Assembly: GCF_028714215.1 (NCBI RefSeq)
Contig: NZ_JAQTMS010000036.1
Coordinates: 1 to 52,519, forward strand
Origin: Rhodoferax sp.
GTDB lineage: Bacteria > Pseudomonadota > Gammaproteobacteria > Burkholderiales > Burkholderiaceae_C
DNA: 52,519 nucleotides
Reading direction: 5' to 3'
Shown: in pieces, positions 35,206 to 43,103 of the stretch
How the letters are laid out: each line of letters begins with the position of its first letter
How positions within the stretch are numbered: position 1 is the first letter of the stretch
The notes under the pieces: model-generated
Seen by the model: the letters and a program-made list of their open reading frames with translations, nothing else
Databases searched by the model: none
Told to the model about the DNA's origin: nothing
Position numbers and translations under genes: made by a program

Positions 35206-36483
35206 ATGTCCATTTTCGAAATTGAAGGCGGTGTTCCGCTGCGTGGCACCGTGCGTGCATCCGGCAACAAAAACGCCATCCTGCCCATGATTGCCGCCTG
35301 CATCCTGACCGATCAGGAGGTGGTTCTGGACAATGTGCCCGACATCATCGACGTCCGCCACATGCTGGAGGTGATCACCGATCTGGGCGGCACGGTGGAA
35401 CGCAGCGGCGAGCGCGTCAGCATCCACGTGGCCAAGCTGAACAAGAGCGAAATCGGGCGCGAACTGTGCAACAAGGTGCGCACCTCCATCCTGTGCGTGG
35501 CGCCCCTGCTGCACCGCACCGGCAAGGCAAAACTGTTCCCGCCGGGCGGCGATGTGATTGGCCGGCGCCGGCTGGACACGCACTTCTACGGCCTGCAAAA
35601 GCTCGGCGCCAGCATGACGCTGGGCGACAGCTACGATTTGTCCCTGCCGCACCCGCTGACCGGCGCCGAACTGTTCTTTGACGAACCCTCGGTGACCGGC
35701 ACCGAGCACATCCTGATGGCGGCGGTGGTCAGCGCCGGCCACACGCTGATCCGCAATGCGGCCAGTGAGCCGCATGTGCAGGATCTGGCCCATATGCTCA
35801 ACGCCATGGGGGCCAGGATCACGGGCATAGGCACCAACCAACTCAGCATTGAAGGCGTCTCATCACTGGGGGGCACCACGCACCGGGTTTGCCACGATCA
35901 CATCGAGGCCGCCTCCTACCTGGCGCTGGCGGCCGCCACCGGCGGTGAGATCAGGGTCGAGGGAACCGATTTGCACTCGTACTGGATGTGTCACCGTGTC
36001 TTTGCCACGCTGGGCGTCAAGATCGAGCTCTACAAGGATCACATTTTTCTCTCCGGCGACCAGGAGATGCGCGTCACGCCCGATTACGACGGCTCCATGC
36101 CGGTGATCGACGACGGGCCCTGGCCGCAGTTCGCCAGCGACCAGATGAGTTGCATGATCACGCTGGCAACCCAGGTCGAGGGCAATGTGCTGTTTTTCGA
36201 GAAGATGTTCGAGTCGCGCCTGTACTTCGTCGACCGTTTGATTGCCATGGGCGCCCGTGCCGTCGTCTGCGACCCGCACCGGGTTGTCATCAGCGGGCGC
36301 TCGAAACTGCGCGCCACCACCCTCAGTTCGCCCGACATCCGGGCCGGCATGGCCTTGCTGGGCGCCGCCCTGTGCGCCAGCGGCAAGTCGACCGTGCAAA
36401 ACGCCAACATGATTGAGCGCGGCTACGAGCGCATCGAGGAAAAGCTGCTCGGTCTGGGGGCCCGTATCACGCGCCGGGCTTGA
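35206..36483 (+). CDS. murA: UDP-GlcNAc 1-carboxyvinyltransferase (MurA family) with Asp at the Cys115 site
   Basis: A 425-residue MurA-family enzyme, which adds enolpyruvate to UDP-GlcNAc at the first step of murein synthesis. Substrate motif SGNKNAILPMIA, the catalytic Asp in ASDQMSCM and the Arg in DIRAGMALLG are kept. In the catalytic loop PPGGDVIGRRRLD the residue at the position of E. coli Cys115 is Asp116 (codon 35551-35553). Cys to Asp at this site is known in mycobacterial and chlamydial MurA and gives intrinsic fosfomycin resistance. The usual Betaproteobacterial murA lies in the hisG region, so this is probably a second, divergent paralogue. It follows the exporter genes by 92 bases. 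Confidence 0.9.
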   Translation: MSIFEIEGGVPLRGTVRASGNKNAILPMIAACILTDQEVVLDNVPDIIDVRHMLEVITDLGGTVERSGERVSIHVAKLNKSEIGRELCNKVRTSILCVAPLLHRTGKAKLFPPGGDVIGRRRLDTHFYGLQKLGASMTLGDSYDLSLPHPLTGAELFFDEPSVTGTEHILMAAVVSAGHTLIRNAASEPHVQDLAHMLNAMGARITGIGTNQLSIEGVSSLGGTTHRVCHDHIEAASYLALAAATGGEIRVEGTDLHSYWMCHRVFATLGVKIELYKDHIFLSGDQEMRVTPDYDGSMPVIDDGPWPQFASDQMSCMITLATQVEGNVLFFEKMFESRLYFVDRLIAMGARAVVCDPHRVVISGRSKLRATTLSSPDIRAGMALLGAALCASGKSTVQNANMIERGYERIEEKLLGLGARITRRA

Positions 36484-36594
36484 GCTTCGGGTTGCCTTCA
36501 GCCCTCTGATCTACTCGCTCCAAACCGGCTGTTCGGATATGCCTTTGAAGGACGGCAATGTGGCGATTGGTTCGTCAACCTGAGTACCCGCCAA

Positions 36595-36654
36595 CGACCA
36601 GTAGCGGACAGTCACGCTGGTGGCTCAGAGTACCCGCTGGAGGCTGAAAACGGC
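36595..36654. repeat. Dispersed short repeat, copy 1
   Basis: About 60 bases starting CGACCAGTAGCGGACAGTC and including GAGTACCCGCTG align, with a few gaps, to copy 2 at 37216-37272. The two copies flank the cupin gene. A shorter second GAGTACCCGC also lies at 36582-36591, just upstream. Confidence 0.5.
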
Positions 36655-36680
36655 AATACAGATTTCCGAAAAGCAGCCGG

Positions 36681-37130
36681 TCAGAAATCCACCAACACTT
36701 CCAAAGCACCATTCATATGCAGCCTCTTTCCCTTCCTTGGGTACTCGCAAACATCATGTTCCAGTCGCTGTCCAGCAACCAAGAGCACCAACGGCTCGCT
36801 GCCATTGTTTGATATCGAATGTGCTGCGCCCCTCCGAGGGAAACCAAGAAACGCGCCAACCGTTATCTCAAAAGATTTGCCATCAATGACTGCGAGTCCA
36901 TTGCCTGACAAGACGTAGGCACATTCTTCCTCGTAGAGATGACGGTGATATTCGGCTGACTCGTGGTCAGGCATGATGGTCACCATGTGGACGCCAAGTT
37001 GAGTAAGTCCGACGGCGTCACCCAAGGATTTGCTAATGCGAACCGCGTTTGGGTTAAGCGTATGTACCCTGACTTCGCCTTCCATCGCATTTATGGCTGC
37101 CGCACTCAAAAATTCGCGTGCATCTTTCAT
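36681..37130 (-). CDS. Cupin-domain protein
   Basis: A 149-residue single-domain cupin. The metal-binding cupin motif 1 is HRHLYEEECAYVLSGNGLAV (His-x-His then Glu), and motif 2 is GFPRRGAAHSISNNG with the final His. It starts at ATG 37130 with AGGGGA upstream. Such cupins include sugar isomerases and dioxygenases, but nothing here names a substrate. It is flanked by two copies of a short repeat, and its codon use looks less GC-rich than its neighbours, which suggests acquired DNA. Confidence 0.85.
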   Translation of the reverse strand: MKDAREFLSAAAINAMEGEVRVHTLNPNAVRISKSLGDAVGLTQLGVHMVTIMPDHESAEYHRHLYEEECAYVLSGNGLAVIDGKSFEITVGAFLGFPRRGAAHSISNNGSEPLVLLVAGQRLEHDVCEYPRKGKRLHMNGALEVLVDF

Positions 37131-37215
37131 TGCATATCCCCTGATGTTTCCATAGGTACCAATATAGAAAGTCCCAGTGTAATGTCCCACTTGTAGACGA
37201 TTGCAGGGCGGCTGC

Positions 37216-37272
37216 CGACCAACAGCGGACGGTCAACGCAGGTGTCGATTACCCGCTGAAGGCAGCAAGCGC
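37216..37272. repeat. Dispersed short repeat, copy 2
   Basis: CGACCAACAGCGGACGGTC followed by ATTACCCGCTGAAGGC aligns with copy 1 at 36595-36654. It lies between the cupin gene start and the methyltransferase gene stop. A distant relative may lie near 38645-38690. Confidence 0.5.
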
Positions 37273-37281
37273 TCTTAGGCC

Positions 37282-37986
37282 TCACATCTTTTGCGCCAGT
37301 AGCGCCCACAGAAACGGTTCTCCGAACAACCCACTCTCCGTGCTCGGCTTGTTCATCCGGCGCAGCACGCGAACTCGGAACGTGCTGGACCAGATTTCGC
37401 GCAGGCGTTCCTCAGCGTAGCCCAGGCCTCCCCCCATCGACCGGCGCTCATAAACCTCCTGGTCCCAGTAGCCGCTCCCGCCTTCAGGCCTGAAGCAGGC
37501 CAAGCCGAATAACCCGCCAGGTTTCAGTGCGCGAGACACTAGTGCCACATAGGCGTTTCGTCGATGCGGTGGAATGTGATGAAAGCAACCGGAGTCGTAG
37601 ACCAAATCGTAGCTGCCGGCCTCGAGTTGCAACTCAAACACGGACTGATGGCGCAGGAGCATGTCTACGCCGGCCTCAGTTGCACGCTCTCTTGCCCAGT
37701 CGATGGCGGTTTGGGAGTAGTCAACGGCCTCAGTCGCGAACCCTGAGCGGGAAAGAAAGATGGCGTTTCTTCCGTTTCCACAGCCAAGGTCAAGAGCCCT
37801 ACCTGGGCGAACCAAGCCTTCGTCTATCCAATTCGCCAGGCTTTCGTCAGGAAATGTTCCGAAGAAGGGGCACGGCTTTGCGCGGTTGTCGTAGAACGAA
37901 TCCCACCAACTATTCTCGTGACCAGCCAGCAAAGCATCCAACTCCGCCAATGCCTCCCCTTTAGCGTTGTCGAAGTCGTTTGTCAT
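37282..37986 (-). CDS. Class I SAM-dependent methyltransferase
   Basis: A 234-residue Rossmann-fold methyltransferase. The SAM-binding motif I is ALDLGCGNGRNAIFLS near residue 64, the acidic motif II is TEAVDYSQTAIDWA and motif IV is YDLVYDSGCFHHIPP. The layout resembles TehB/TPMT-like enzymes that methylate small molecules such as thiols or metalloids. It has no signal peptide. It lies between unrelated small genes on the same strand. Substrate unknown. Confidence 0.88.
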   Translation of the reverse strand: MTNDFDNAKGEALAELDALLAGHENSWWDSFYDNRAKPCPFFGTFPDESLANWIDEGLVRPGRALDLGCGNGRNAIFLSRSGFATEAVDYSQTAIDWARERATEAGVDMLLRHQSVFELQLEAGSYDLVYDSGCFHHIPPHRRNAYVALVSRALKPGGLFGLACFRPEGGSGYWDQEVYERRSMGGGLGYAEERLREIWSSTFRVRVLRRMNKPSTESGLFGEPFLWALLAQKM

Positions 37987-38021
37987 TGCGCTGAGGCGGT
38001 GCCCGTTCGTGGGTGTGAGGC

Positions 38022-38561
38022 CTATGAGTGTGCACCGACCATGACGTGGTTGTCATGTTCCACATCTCCGAGAACAAAGACGTAGGTGCCAATTTTCGTA
38101 TACCCGTGCTTGGCGTAGAACATGGTCGCCCGCTCGTTCTTCACATTCACCGTAAGCCAGAGCCTACTGCTGGCTTGAACCTTCGCCAATTCTTGCGCTT
38201 CTTTGAGCAAGGTTGAACCAATACCCATGCCAACGAAGTGCGCTTGAACATACAGAGTAGCAAGTTCAGCCGTCGCGTCTTGGGCCTTTCGGCAAGCGGT
38301 TCCCAGCTGGACAACCGCGAAGCCCAACAAATTTTCGCCTTGCTCTGCGACCAAAATCAGGGCTGACGGACTCTGCAGCAACGCTGTGTATTTTTCAGGA
38401 GTTAGCTCGTTCAGGACGTATTCGGAGATTAGGGACGACACGCCGCCCGTTGCGTATGTATGAAGCCACACTTGAGCGGCCAGCACGGACAAGCGCTTGG
38501 CATCCTCATGTTGTGCTTTTCTAACGAGGTAATCCAGACTCATTGCAGCATTGTTGCTCAT
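38022..38561 (-). CDS. GNAT-family N-acetyltransferase
   Basis: A 179-residue GNAT acetyltransferase. The acetyl-CoA-binding region is AHFVGMGIGSTLLKEAQELA (Q/RxxGxG/A type), and the C-terminal NVKNERATMFYAKHGYTKIG is typical. Substrate unknown. No clear ribosome binding site precedes ATG 38561; ATG 38543 is an alternative. Lower GC than neighbours and position in a run of small unrelated genes suggest horizontal gain. Confidence 0.88.
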   Translation of the reverse strand: MSNNAAMSLDYLVRKAQHEDAKRLSVLAAQVWLHTYATGGVSSLISEYVLNELTPEKYTALLQSPSALILVAEQGENLLGFAVVQLGTACRKAQDATAELATLYVQAHFVGMGIGSTLLKEAQELAKVQASSRLWLTVNVKNERATMFYAKHGYTKIGTYVFVLGDVEHDNHVMVGAHS

Positions 38562-38723
38562 GGTTGGTAGGGGACTGATGTGTCAAAGTTTGTTAGCTTA
38601 TGGCTGAAGAACCTCAATCACCGCGCAAGCGACGGTCAAATTGCGACCATTGGCGGTCGTCGGCATCGCTGCTTTGCGGCTGATCGCACACCACTGTTGG
38701 CGGAAACAGTTGTTGTTGAAACG

Positions 38724-38737
38724 TACCCAATTGGGTA
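38724..38737 (+). promoter_or_regulatory. Perfect palindrome upstream of the antitoxin gene
   Basis: TACCCAATTGGGTA is a perfect 14-base palindrome 34 bases before the Phd-type gene. TTGGGT within it and TAATGT 16 bases later resemble -35 and -10 boxes, so binding here would block transcription. Phd/YefM antitoxins repress their own promoters through short palindromes, so this is a probable autoregulatory operator. Confidence 0.6.
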
Positions 38738-38771
38738 TCGTTGAGAACACTCTAATGTTGGGCCAATCCCT

Positions 38772-39044
38772 ATGAACCACAATACGGTCTCCATCGCTGA
38801 AATCAAGCGCCGTGGCATGGCGGCCATCGCCGAAAGCTTGAGACGCGGCCCGGTGCACATCGTCAAGCGAAACAAGATGGCCGCTGTCGTTCTTTCCGAA
38901 GACGACTATCAGCGCCTCACCAATCAAAAATCGGCGTCGCCGTCGGGCATGACCGCGATACAGTGGTTGCTGACACAGCCGGCGACCGAAAAACGAAGCA
39001 AGAGTCAGATCGATGCCGACCTCAAGGCACAGCGTGCCTGGTGA
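38772..39044 (+). CDS. Phd/YefM-family antitoxin, no partner toxin
   Basis: A 90-residue antitoxin of the prevent-host-death family. The N-terminal DNA-binding region is VSIAEIKRRGMAAIAESLRR and the next strand AVVLSEDDYQRL is typical. The C-terminal part, which would wrap a toxin, is short and basic. No Doc, YoeB or PIN toxin follows: the frame after the stop shows no family similarity and ends at once in an inverted repeat. It may be an orphan antitoxin or a stand-alone regulator. Confidence 0.85.
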   Translation: MNHNTVSIAEIKRRGMAAIAESLRRGPVHIVKRNKMAAVVLSEDDYQRLTNQKSASPSGMTAIQWLLTQPATEKRSKSQIDADLKAQRAW

Positions 39045-39107
39045 TTTGGCGCTTCGGACAATGGCGTAATTCGCAAGGCGGGCAGCCAACATCCCGCTTC
39101 GTGTTGA

Positions 39108-39146
39108 GGACAGAGCTGGCTCGCTTCGCGTAGCTGCGGTCTGTCC
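39108..39146. repeat. Long inverted repeat between antitoxin and glcD genes
   Basis: GGACAGA and TCTGTCC pair across 39 bases, and inner AGC/GCT segments extend the stem imperfectly. It lies between two convergent genes without a T run, so it may act as a bidirectional terminator-like structure or be the remnant of a mobile element. Confidence 0.45.
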
Positions 39147-39155
39147 CGCAAAGTT

Positions 39156-40658
39156 TCAGAAACGTTCCAGCTCCGGGAACTTCAATTTGCCGCCGCGCAC
39201 CAGCATCTTGCCGTACTCGGCGCAGCGCTGCGGCGTCGGAATCACCTTGCCTGGGTTGAGCAGGCCTTTGCTGTCGAAAGCCCTCTTGACGCCGAACATC
39301 TGCTCATTTTCCGCGACTGAAAACTGCACGCACATGGAGTTCAGTTTTTCGATGCCGACGCCGTGCTCGCCGGTCACGGTGCCGCCCATGGCGACGCTGG
39401 TTTCCAGAATGTCGGCGCCGAACAACTCGCAGCGATGCAGTTGGTCCGGATCGTTGGCGTCGAACAGAATCAGCGGGTGCAGGTTGCCGTCGCCGGCGTG
39501 AAATACGTTGCAGCAACGCAGCTGGTATTTTTTCTCCATCGCCTGGATCGCCAGCAACATGTCGGCCAGGCGTTTGCGCGGGATGGTCGAGTCCATGCAC
39601 ATGTAGTCGGGGCTGATGCGGCCGCTGGCCGGGAAGGCGTTCTTGCGGCCGCTCCAGAACTTGAGCCGCTCGGCCTCATCTTTGCTGACCGCGATGGCAG
39701 TGGCGCCATGCCGGCGCAGCAGTTCGCTCATGCGGCCAATTTCTTCCGCCACCTCTTCCGGCGTGCCGTCGCTCTCGCACAGCAGAATAGCCGCGGCACT
39801 CAGGTCGTAGCCGGCATGCACATAGTCTTCCACGGCGGCGGTCATGGGCTTGTCCATCATCTCCAGGCCGGCCGGCAGGATGCCGGCCGCGATCACCGCC
39901 GCGACCGCGTCGCCGGCCTTGCGGATGTCGTCGAAGCTGGCCATGATGGCACGCGCCAGTTGCGGTTTGGGCACCAGCTTGACCGTCACTTCGGTGGTGA
40001 CGGCCAGCATGCCCTCCGAGCCGATGACGATGCTCATCAAGTCGAAGCCGGCTGCATCCAGCGCATCGGAGCCAAATTCAACCGCCTCGCCGGTCATCGT
40101 GAAACCGCTGATTCTCTGCACATTGTGCAGCGTCAATCCGTATTTGAGGCAGTGCACGCCGCCGGCGTTCTCCGCCACGTTGCCGCCGATGGTGCAGGCA
40201 ATCTGGCTCGACGGGTCCGGCGCGTAGTACAAGCCATGCGCTGCGGCGGCCTCGCTGATGGCCAGATTGCGGACCCCGCACTGCACCCGCGCCGTGCGGC
40301 TGGCCGGGTCAATGCTCAGGATTTTGTTGAACTTGGCCAGCGACAGCGTGACCCCCAGGCGATGCGGCATGGCGCCACCCGACAGACCGGTGCCGGCGCC
40401 GCGCGCCACCACCGGGACTTCCAGCGCGTGGCAGGTTCGCAGCACCGCCTGCACCTGCTCTTTTGTTTCCGGCAATACCACCACCAGCGGACGCTGCCGG
40501 TAGGCGCTCAAGCCGTCGCATTCGTAAGGCGTCGTGTCCTCCTGCTGCCACAGCAGGGCATGCGCCGGCAGACAGGCGGTCAGTTCCTTGACCACTTGCG
40601 CCTGGCGCTCGGCTCTGTGCAGCGATTCCGGTTGCTCGGGCGAGCTGGGTGGATTCAT
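39156..40658 (-). CDS. glcD: FAD-linked oxidase, glycolate/D-lactate dehydrogenase type (GlcD)
   Basis: A 500-residue FAD-binding oxidase of the GlcD/D-lactate dehydrogenase group. The FAD_binding_4 domain (about residues 55-195) has VVARGAGTGLSGGAMP and IACTIGGNVAENAGGVHCLK; the C-terminal cap shows VFHAGDGNLHPLILFD and GTVTGEHGVGIEK. It oxidises glycolate or D-lactate in the family; which one cannot be read here. D-lactate is a product of MurQ, which makes a link thinkable but unproven. Start ATG 40658 has GGAAG at good spacing. No glcE or glcF lies next to it. Confidence 0.92.
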   Translation of the reverse strand: MNPPSSPEQPESLHRAERQAQVVKELTACLPAHALLWQQEDTTPYECDGLSAYRQRPLVVVLPETKEQVQAVLRTCHALEVPVVARGAGTGLSGGAMPHRLGVTLSLAKFNKILSIDPASRTARVQCGVRNLAISEAAAAHGLYYAPDPSSQIACTIGGNVAENAGGVHCLKYGLTLHNVQRISGFTMTGEAVEFGSDALDAAGFDLMSIVIGSEGMLAVTTEVTVKLVPKPQLARAIMASFDDIRKAGDAVAAVIAAGILPAGLEMMDKPMTAAVEDYVHAGYDLSAAAILLCESDGTPEEVAEEIGRMSELLRRHGATAIAVSKDEAERLKFWSGRKNAFPASGRISPDYMCMDSTIPRKRLADMLLAIQAMEKKYQLRCCNVFHAGDGNLHPLILFDANDPDQLHRCELFGADILETSVAMGGTVTGEHGVGIEKLNSMCVQFSVAENEQMFGVKRAFDSKGLLNPGKVIPTPQRCAEYGKMLVRGGKLKFPELERF

Positions 40659-40867
40659 GGGGCTTCCAATTGTCAATTCAGCAAGGGTTGTAAAAGCAGG
40701 GGCCGGCCAGACTCGCCGCGGCGGCCGACCGCCAGACTGTTATTGTCACATTTACGGCGGCACCCCCAAAGCCGGCGCCAGCGGACCCACCGGCAGCCTG
40801 AGCGCTGGCTAAAATCAGGCCTTCAACAGTTCCCTCAATTGACGGAAAACACCCCCTTGGAGACCCC

Positions 40868-42169
40868 ATGCCGCCTAAAGCCGCCAGCGCAGGGCGCCGA
40901 CTTTGGCTGAAATGGCGGCCGATTTGGCCTGCGCTACCTGCCCATGACCTGCTGCGCGATGCCACCTACCGGCGGCTCTGGACATCGATCCTGATCAGCT
41001 CCTTTGGCGGGCAGATCACCATGCTGGCCCTGCCCTTGACGGCCGCCGTGCTGCTGCATGCCACGCCGTCCCAGATGGGCATCCTGACGGCAATGGAACT
41101 GGCGCCCTTTGTCTTGCTGTCGCTGCCGGCCGGCGTCTGGCTGGACCGCGTGCGCAAGCTGCCGGTCTATGTCGTCGGAGAAGGCGTCATCGCCCTGGTG
41201 CTGGCCAGCGTGCCCCTGAGCTGGTATCTGGGCTGGCTCAGCATGCCCTTCATGTACGGCGTGGCGTTCGCCATCGGCTGCGTCTTTGTGACCGCCGGCA
41301 CGGCGGCGCAAATCGTGCTGACGCAGGTGGTGCCGCGCGAACGGCTGGTGGAGGCGCATGCCAAGAATGCGCTGGCCTCGTCCGGTGCCGAAGTCGCCGG
41401 CCCCGGCGTCGCCGGCGCCCTGATCAAGCTGGTGGGGGCGCCGCTGGCCTTGTTGGCCGATGCCGCGCTGCTGCTGGGCAGCGTCTGGATTCTGCGCGGC
41501 TTGCGGGTGACGGAGAACCGCCCTGCCACGCAAGCCACCCACTTCTGGCGCGACTTGCGGGCCGGGCTGCGCTTTGTCGCCGACCACCGCATGCTGGTGT
41601 CCCTGGCCACGGCGGTGGGTTTATGGCAGATGTGCCATCAGTGCGCCATGGTGGTGCAAATCCTGTTCGCTACCCGGACCCTGGAACTCAACGAACACCA
41701 GGTCGGTCTTTGCTACATGGGCCTGGGCTTGGGCACCGTGGTGGCCAGCACCCTGGGCAACCGCATCTCGCGCCGCGTCGGCCCTGGCCCCTGTCTGATT
41801 CTGGGTTTCGCGGTGTGCGGCCTGGGCTGGCTGCAATTGGCTGTGGCGCCGCTGGGGCCTTGGGGCGTCGCCTCCTTCGTGTTTATGCTGCTGTGCTTCA
41901 GCGCCGGTGCGGTGCTGATCTTCATCAACTTCCTGGCCTTGCGCCAGGCAGTGACGCCGGAACCGCTATTGGGGCGCATGACCAGCACCATGCGCTGGCT
42001 GATCTTGCTGCCGGCCGGTCCCGGCGCGCTGCTGGGCGGTTACCTGGGCGAACACCTGGGCTTGCGTTACGCCCTGGCCCTGGGTGGCACGGGTTCGCTG
42101 GCGCTGGCACTGTGGGCCTGGCGTCATCCGGTGCTGCGCAATGTGCGAACGCTGCCGACGGCGGCCTGA
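40868..42169 (+). CDS. MFS exporter (EntS/MFS_3 type)
   Basis: A 433-residue MFS protein with about 12 helices. The N-terminal DATYRRLWTSILISSFGGQ and the loop LPAGVWLDRVRKLP match the enterobactin-exporter-like group, whose members export siderophores, drugs or fatty acids. ATG 40868 has GGAG upstream. It is followed at 53 bases by psd on the same strand. Substrate unknown. Confidence 0.88.
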   Translation: MPPKAASAGRRLWLKWRPIWPALPAHDLLRDATYRRLWTSILISSFGGQITMLALPLTAAVLLHATPSQMGILTAMELAPFVLLSLPAGVWLDRVRKLPVYVVGEGVIALVLASVPLSWYLGWLSMPFMYGVAFAIGCVFVTAGTAAQIVLTQVVPRERLVEAHAKNALASSGAEVAGPGVAGALIKLVGAPLALLADAALLLGSVWILRGLRVTENRPATQATHFWRDLRAGLRFVADHRMLVSLATAVGLWQMCHQCAMVVQILFATRTLELNEHQVGLCYMGLGLGTVVASTLGNRISRRVGPGPCLILGFAVCGLGWLQLAVAPLGPWGVASFVFMLLCFSAGAVLIFINFLALRQAVTPEPLLGRMTSTMRWLILLPAGPGALLGGYLGEHLGLRYALALGGTGSLALALWAWRHPVLRNVRTLPTAA

Positions 42170-42221
42170 CCCCGCTGGCGCTCGGTACAATCCGCGCCAT
42201 TCCCAACTCCGGTAGCCATCC

Positions 42222-43076
42222 ATGTCCGACCGTCTTGCCGTGCTGCCGCAATACCTGCTGCCCAAGCATGCGTTGACGACTTTGGCCGGGCGGATTGCGC
42301 GCGCCCGCGGTGGCCGGCTGACGACGCGGCTGATAGCGTGGTTTGTGCGACACTACCAGGTCAACATGGGCGAGGCGGCCAACCCGGACATCGCCAGCTA
42401 CGCCACGTTCAACGATTTTTTCACCCGCGCCCTGCAAGAGGGCGCCCGACCGCTCTCCAGCGCCGACCTGATCTGCCCGGTCGATGGCGCCATCAGCCAG
42501 TTTGGCGCCATGGCGCGGGATCAGATCCTGCAGGCCAAGGGGCACCACTATTCCAGTACCGCGCTGGTCGGCGGGGACGCGGCCTTCGCGGCCTTGTTCG
42601 ACGACGGCAGTTTCGCCACGCTGTATCTGAGCCCGAAAGACTATCACCGCGTCCACATGCCTTGTGACGGGCGTTTGACCCGCATGATCCATGTGCCCGG
42701 CGACCTGTTTTCGGTCAATCCCACCACCGCCCGCGGCGTACCGGGTTTGTTCGCCCGCAACGAACGCGTGGTCTGTGTTTTTGAATCCGGGCACGGCCCG
42801 TGGGTGCTGGTGCTGGTTGGTGCCACCATCGTCGGCAGCATGGCCACAGTGTGGCATGGCGTGGTCAATTCCCAGCGCAGCGGGCAGTTGCGTGAGTGGC
42901 GTTACGACGATCGGAGCGTGCAACTGCGCCAGGGCCAGGAGATGGGCCGCTTTCTGCTGGGCTCAACGGTGGTCATGCTGTTTCCCAAAGGCCCGCTGCA
43001 ATTCAATCCGGCCTGGGCAAGCGGCGGCGCCATCCGGCTGGGTGAGGTCATGGCCAACCGGGCGCGGCTTGCCTAG
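42222..43076 (+). CDS. psd: Phosphatidylserine decarboxylase
   Basis: A 284-residue proenzyme that makes phosphatidylethanolamine. The self-cleavage motif is LGST in FLLGSTVVMLFPKG near the C-terminus, giving a large beta and a small alpha chain with a pyruvoyl group from the Ser. The catalytic His is in YHRVHMPCDG, and the N-terminal Asp in CPVDGAISQFG. Full length and canonical for proteobacterial Psd. It is a membrane-associated inner-membrane enzyme. Confidence 0.96.
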   Translation: MSDRLAVLPQYLLPKHALTTLAGRIARARGGRLTTRLIAWFVRHYQVNMGEAANPDIASYATFNDFFTRALQEGARPLSSADLICPVDGAISQFGAMARDQILQAKGHHYSSTALVGGDAAFAALFDDGSFATLYLSPKDYHRVHMPCDGRLTRMIHVPGDLFSVNPTTARGVPGLFARNERVVCVFESGHGPWVLVLVGATIVGSMATVWHGVVNSQRSGQLREWRYDDRSVQLRQGQEMGRFLLGSTVVMLFPKGPLQFNPAWASGGAIRLGEVMANRARLA

Positions 43077-43103
43077 GCCGGGCCGGACTGCCACAATGTT
43101 TCC

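Noticed and set aside
33953..35260. Open frame of 435 codons opposite the FtsX permease gene
   Set aside because: Antisense shadow of the permease, composition dominated by Gln, His and Arg.
36484..38600. Integron attC sites between the small genes
   Set aside because: I looked for RYYYAAC and GTTRRRY core sites in proper pairs and found only partial matches, so I report plain repeats instead.
39045..39137. Reading frame straight after the Phd antitoxin as a possible toxin
   Set aside because: Only about 30 codons, no PIN, Doc or RelE features, and it runs into an inverted repeat.
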